A stretch of DNA of 64,000 nucleotides from Deltaproteobacteria bacterium (GTDB lineage Bacteria > Desulfobacterota > Desulfovibrionia > Desulfovibrionales > Desulfovibrionaceae). Of this stretch, positions 60,558 through 64,000 are shown piece by piece. Numbering within the stretch: the stretch's first letter is position 1; the number at the start of each line of letters is the position of its first letter. The stretch is taken from contig JAITWK010000031.1 of the NCBI GenBank assembly GCA_031285295.1, forward strand, positions 34,668 to 98,667, in the 5' to 3' direction. A program made the position numbers and the translations under genes. The notes under the pieces are model-generated. The model was not told the DNA's origin, did no database searches, and worked only from the letters and a program-made list of their open reading frames with translations.

Positions 60558-62243
60558 ATGCAGGTTAACGGGATAGGCCACACCGCCTCCATTTATCAGA
60601 GTGTTTTTGCAACCGGCGCGTCACGCTACCAGACCATGAAGCAAAATGCGGTTTCGCCGCAAACTGTGACAGCGCCAGCACTCACAGCACAAAACAATTC
60701 TGCCCCGGTACCAGTTGTTAGCCGCTCTGCTATTTTTCTTCCAACCTACTTGGGTCCCCAAGTGAATCTGGACGGCATTACGTTTGAGCAAGTCAAGCAT
60801 GTCGACAGTAGCAGAATGCCGGACTCCAAAACCAGAACAGCGATAAATTCAGACGGAACTCAGGTGTCCGTTGTTCAAGCCGATAACAATGACGAAAGCG
60901 GCTACCGCTTGAATTTTGGGGAATCGCTTTCCCTGGATTTTGTCGGGGACTTGCGCCTTGGCAAAAATGAAGAAGGCAATTATCTAGTTTACTCCTTTGA
61001 ATCCAATAAAACTACTGTTTATAATGCGGATGGTTCCGTATCTGCTGAGTTGGACGGCGATACAACCGCAGGCACCATCAATAAAGTACACATCGGCACA
61101 AGCGGCGCGGAACTTCAAGGCAGTGACGAAGATGAACTGTTTTTTGTGTTTGGCGACAATACCAAGGTAACTTGCGGTTCCGGCAATGATACCATTGTTC
61201 TGCCCAAAGACTCCCATGGCGCTCAAATTAATACTGGTGAAGGCGATAATACCATTATTGGATATCATATGTCTGATGCTGTTATTGCCACTGGAGATGG
61301 GGATAATAAAATAAATGCATCAAGCATGATTAATAGTAATTTAACAATTGGTGACGGAAATAATAATTTTGATATAGATATATTAGCCGATACAAGTGTC
61401 TATGTTGGTAATGGTGACAATAGTATAGAATCTTTAAGTATGGTTGGCGGTGGTTTTATAATTGGAAACGGGAATAATAAATTTAATGTTTGCGATATAT
61501 TAGATGCAAATATAAATATTGGAAATGGCGATAATAATATTAATATGTATCAAATAAATTCAGATTCTATATTTAAATCTGGAAATGGAAATAATGATGT
61601 AGAAATTAAATATATAGGTGGATATAACCCTGCTAACTCATTGATTCAAGATAGAATGTCATCAATTTGGTATATGTTTAAAATAAATAATGGTTCTCAT
61701 AGCTCTTTTTATCAACTTAAAAAAATGACAGAAAGCGCAATTCAAACAATTAATGAACATATAACTAAAAAAAATAAAGAATTACATACTAATACAGATA
61801 TTAATTCCGTTTCATTAGGAAATGGTAATAATAATTTGAATGTTTGGACTGTAAATCGAAATTCTTCTATTAATTTAGGAGATGGAAATAATGATGCATT
61901 CATAGGAAATATGAACAATTCTTATTTGGAAATTGGTAATGGCAACAATAGAGTTAATGCATCTATCATTAATGGTAATTCGTCTATCATGATAGGTGGC
62001 GGAAATAATGAATTTTTTACGCGAATAGTTAATGATAATTCCAATATACTCATGGGTGATGGAGAAAATAAAATAACAATTACCGATTGGTTTGGGAAAG
62101 AGCGTATATTTAGTGTTTACCCAAATAGATCTAGCAGGGAAGAAGTTGTTGAAACAGTAGAACAAGAAAATGTCCCACAAACTGAGCTTACCAGGCGAGT
62201 AGGCATGTTATCGTCATGGAATTCGCCTAAATTTATCAATTAG
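60558..62243 (+). CDS. GxGNN-repeat (RTX-like) putative beta-solenoid protein
   Basis: A 561-residue protein without a signal peptide. The first 200 residues are Ser/Thr/Asn-rich and lack repeats. From about residue 205 onward, at least 13 units of 19-20 residues begin with GSGND, GDGDN, GDGNN or GNGNN followed by a hydrophobic strand pattern; a helical insertion of about 65 residues interrupts them. The G-x-G-[ND]-[ND] turns recall RTX calcium-binding repeats, but the period is 19-20 rather than 9, so an unusual beta-solenoid is likely. DNA becomes strongly AT-rich where the repeats begin. AGAGG precedes the ATG. The next gene follows nine bases later. Confidence 0.75.
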   Translation: MQVNGIGHTASIYQSVFATGASRYQTMKQNAVSPQTVTAPALTAQNNSAPVPVVSRSAIFLPTYLGPQVNLDGITFEQVKHVDSSRMPDSKTRTAINSDGTQVSVVQADNNDESGYRLNFGESLSLDFVGDLRLGKNEEGNYLVYSFESNKTTVYNADGSVSAELDGDTTAGTINKVHIGTSGAELQGSDEDELFFVFGDNTKVTCGSGNDTIVLPKDSHGAQINTGEGDNTIIGYHMSDAVIATGDGDNKINASSMINSNLTIGDGNNNFDIDILADTSVYVGNGDNSIESLSMVGGGFIIGNGNNKFNVCDILDANINIGNGDNNINMYQINSDSIFKSGNGNNDVEIKYIGGYNPANSLIQDRMSSIWYMFKINNGSHSSFYQLKKMTESAIQTINEHITKKNKELHTNTDINSVSLGNGNNNLNVWTVNRNSSINLGDGNNDAFIGNMNNSYLEIGNGNNRVNASIINGNSSIMIGGGNNEFFTRIVNDNSNILMGDGENKITITDWFGKERIFSVYPNRSSREEVVETVEQENVPQTELTRRVGMLSSWNSPKFIN

Positions 62244-62252
62244 GAGTCAGCC

Positions 62253-63074
62253 ATGAGTGGAGTATATTTCGATTTAGCATCAACCGATGTTGCGCAACGC
62301 ATAATGAATCCATCGGCTACATTCAGAACAAGTCGGACTGCGGCCCTTAGTGCTTATGGCGCGTATGGCGCGAACAGTCAGCCGCAACGCACGTCGGCCT
62401 CAACCTTCGGCCCTGCCGTTATCACTACTTTTTCCCGCGAAAGTAACTACAGAGGTTGTGGTGCTTATCTGGTATCTCGCGCTGGCGAGGAGGCCATAGC
62501 CGAAGCCAAGCGCCGTATGGAAGACGGCCCGCAAGTTACCGGCTTACCCATGACGGAAGAAAATAAAAAGCTTTATGATGAACTAAGCAAGGAAATGAAC
62601 CAGATCGATCTTTACGCCAATCCGTGGTCAACCGAATACAACCAGCTCTTTCTTATGCAAAAAGAACTTGAGGAGCATGGCTGGAATGAGCCGCTAACCA
62701 GAGAGGATTTGGCATTTGAAGTCGAGGTGCGAGATTATACTTTAGGCAGTCAGTTGCTCAGTGGAGAACTGGACCCGTTGCTGGAGATCATTACCGGACA
62801 CGGCGACAACCCTGATGAATTCCAAAGAATAGCCGATGATTTTGACATGAAACAGCCGTTGCCTTCCCGCTGGGCGGAAAATGGGCTGAACATGCCCCCC
62901 AGGCCAAGAGGTGTCAACCAATGGGAACTTATCGACATGGCCCAGGCTGCCGGTATCAGTGCCAAGGATTTTCGGGCGGCCGCCCTTGAGCAATCCAAAA
63001 CCTTGCAGGGGGCAGATCTTTACTATGCGCTGGAGCAAATGATTAGCGACAGCTATGCTGCAATGCTTGGTTAA
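62253..63074 (+). CDS. Hypothetical partner of the GxGNN-repeat protein
   Basis: I do not recognise this 273-residue protein. The first 60 residues are Ser/Ala/Thr/Gln-rich and resemble in style the start of the upstream repeat protein. The rest is acidic and helical (AEAKRRMEDGPQV, YDELSKEMNQIDLY, ALEQSKTLQGADLYYALEQM). There is no signal peptide or membrane helix. It begins nine bases after the repeat-protein stop with a GGAG site, so they form one operon and may be secreted together or interact. Base composition is normal, unlike the upstream repeats. Confidence 0.6.
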   Translation: MSGVYFDLASTDVAQRIMNPSATFRTSRTAALSAYGAYGANSQPQRTSASTFGPAVITTFSRESNYRGCGAYLVSRAGEEAIAEAKRRMEDGPQVTGLPMTEENKKLYDELSKEMNQIDLYANPWSTEYNQLFLMQKELEEHGWNEPLTREDLAFEVEVRDYTLGSQLLSGELDPLLEIITGHGDNPDEFQRIADDFDMKQPLPSRWAENGLNMPPRPRGVNQWELIDMAQAAGISAKDFRAAALEQSKTLQGADLYYALEQMISDSYAAMLG

Positions 63075-63084
63075 ACCTGACGTT

Positions 63085-63366
63085 TTAAGGATATTCCTGT
63101 GCTGCGTGCAAAATACGCAATATCGTTATCTGGCTTGGCGTTTCGGAGTACACGACAATATAGTTTTTTCTGACGACGATTTCCCGTGTGCCAGGGACAC
63201 GCCCCATCCGATACATTTTGGGGTTTTTAGGAAGCTTTGCTATAGTGGAGACCAGTTCATCTTTTAGTGCTTGCGCGGCTTCTTGGCTGTCGTCCGCTAT
63301 ATAATCAACTATCGCCCATAGGTCCGCGTGCGCGGCTCTTTTCCATTCAACGGGCAACATTCGCAC
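63085..63366 (-). CDS. RelE/ParE family toxin
   Basis: A 93-residue toxin with the ParE/RelE pattern: VEWKRAAHADLWAIVDYIAD, then MGRVPGTREIVVRKNYIVVY and the end ITILRILHAAQEYP. It overlaps the antitoxin gene by 20 bases, so translation is coupled. The target (gyrase or mRNA) cannot be decided by eye. It converges with the hypothetical gene at 62253, only ten bases away. Confidence 0.9.
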   Translation of the reverse strand: MRMLPVEWKRAAHADLWAIVDYIADDSQEAAQALKDELVSTIAKLPKNPKMYRMGRVPGTREIVVRKNYIVVYSETPSQITILRILHAAQEYP

Positions 63367-63649
63367 GTTTCCTGTCTATCAAATTCTGGATATCATCCAT
63401 TACCTGCTCATGAGGTACAGTTGGCGAGTTATCACTTAAGGCTTCATGCACTTTTGCCTTAAACCACGCATCGTAGCTGGTATTGTCCGCGATCAACCCC
63501 GGTGGCATGCCGCCTTCTCTGGCAATGCGGGTCAAAAGAATACGCACGGCATCAGACAGCGTGAGGCCAACATCCTCAAGTTTTTCAGCCGCTTCATTCT
63601 TAATGGAATCGTTTACACGCACATGGAGCATTGAGGTTTGAGCCGACAT
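63347..63649 (-). CDS. RelB/DinJ-type antitoxin
   Basis: A 100-residue antitoxin. The ribbon-helix-helix region (LHVRVNDSIKNEAAEKLEDV, then GLTLSDAVRILLTRIAREGG) is characteristic of RelB/DinJ, and the C-terminal tail should bind the toxin. The ATG at 63649 has AGGAGG at good spacing; a longer frame opening is unsupported. It should autorepress the operon. Confidence 0.91.
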   Translation of the reverse strand: MSAQTSMLHVRVNDSIKNEAAEKLEDVGLTLSDAVRILLTRIAREGGMPPGLIADNTSYDAWFKAKVHEALSDNSPTVPHEQVMDDIQNLIDRKRANVAR

Positions 63650-63771
63650 AGCAAATCCTCCTTTTGTAAAAAAGTAACTCATTTGAGATACAAGTCAAGT
63701 TGCGCATGTGCCGTTCACGTTCAGGATTACAAAAATGATTTGCCGTTTTTAAAATTCGGCTTGAAACACCT

Positions 63772-63820
63772 AAAATGCCGCTCACAAGGCGCGTTTTTGC
63801 GCCCGGCAAGCGGCATTTTT
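63772..63820. terminator. Intrinsic terminator after the chemotaxis receptor gene
   Basis: AAAATGCCGCT and AGCGGCATTTTT enclose an inner GGCGC/GCGCC stem with a T-rich loop. A T-run is present on each side when read in the corresponding direction. It lies 25 bases past the receptor stop. Confidence 0.75.
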
Positions 63821-63844
63821 CTGTTCCTGATGGTGATTTATGTT

Positions 63845-64000
63845 TTATTGCTTGCGTAATTCTTCCACCAGCTTTTGCAAATCATTTGACTGGCCGGACA
63901 GCTCAAAAACAGCCTGCGAAGCCCGTTTCATGGCTTCTGTAGTACTTTCGGACATTCTGTTTATTTCTTCCAGCGCGTGTGTAATTTCCTCGCTGGAGGC
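63845..64000 (-). CDS. Methyl-accepting chemotaxis protein, C-terminal end (partial)
   Basis: The last 51 codons of a leftward gene that continues beyond the window. The peptide reads ASSEEITHALEEINRMSEST, then TEAMKRASQAVFELSGQSND and LQKLVEELRKQ. This is the heptad-patterned adaptation helix and end of a chemoreceptor, where glutamine/glutamate pairs are methylated. There is no C-terminal CheR-binding pentapeptide. The assignment depends on this short piece only. Confidence 0.8.
   Translation of the reverse strand, partial: ASSEEITHALEEINRMSESTTEAMKRASQAVFELSGQSNDLQKLVEELRKQ

Noticed and set aside
61140..62080. Possible CRISPR or tandem DNA repeat
   Set aside because: The periodicity is at protein level (GxGNN turns). 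DNA units are divergent and lie in one open frame, with no spacer structure.

Overview
The window looks like chromosome of a delta-type, probably Desulfovibrionaceae, sulfate-reducer relative. The case rests on a cytochrome bd oxidase end, a ferredoxin-thioredoxin reductase catalytic chain, a PxxKW-type cysteine-rich protein, lone phage-CII-like and S24-type regulators, many hybrid histidine kinases and moderate GC with AT-rich islands. This placement is an inference from gene content. Most genes are ordinary housekeeping or signalling genes. There are no rRNAs, no CRISPR array and no recognisable transposase. One tRNA-Arg(CCG) is present.

Layout. 1-8.4 kb: end of cydB, then a long leftward block (hybrid kinase, FIST sensor, AI-2E-type permease, MazG, two CvpA paralogues, a hypothetical, a glycosyltransferase). 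8.5-17.5 kb: small hypotheticals, an amino-acid-type periplasmic binding protein, TsaB, FTR plus glutaredoxin, an EF-G-like GTPase, MtaB and a SLOG-like protein. 17.5-18.3 kb: an 840-base gene-free stretch with a sigma54 promoter, upstream activator-like palindromes, a probable structured small RNA and a Fur-box-like site. 18.3-31.6 kb: CII-like regulator, Gate-domain membrane protein, RidA, CysK, M20 peptidase, PxxKW protein, tRNA-Arg, AbrB/PIN pair, a helicase-exonuclease fusion resembling MrfA+MrfB, P-II-like protein, AMMECR1 protein and an HPt-bearing kinase. 31.7-42 kb: PgpA, FKBP, PilZ, RNase HI, TPM-domain protein, HflKC, S24 repressor, toxin-antitoxin pair, glycosyltransferase, PssA and Psd. 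42-51.4 kb: a very large hybrid kinase, an NtrB/NtrC-like pair, meso-DAP dehydrogenase and a TauE/SafE exporter. 51.6-64 kb: chorismate mutase, AroA, three toxin-antitoxin pairs, a glycosyltransferase, a DRE-TIM/Cache fusion, ferredoxin-nitroreductase, an AT-rich GxGNN-repeat protein with a partner gene, and the end of a chemotaxis receptor.

Three things stand out. First, a dispersed family of palindromic MITE-like elements (about 90-130 bp, ends GGTAGYGCCT/AGGCRCTACC) sits between genes, often touching or supplying stop codons. Two copies carry a second inserted repeat. Second, the sigma54-driven putative sRNA at about 17.76-17.96 kb exposes a C/U-rich anti-Shine-Dalgarno sequence in its terminator loop. 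Third, there are unusual protein architectures: the helicase/exonuclease fusion, the DRE-TIM enzyme fused to a Cache sensor, the EF-G-like protein lacking the catalytic His, and the 19-20-residue GxGNN repeat protein whose DNA composition shifts inside the gene.
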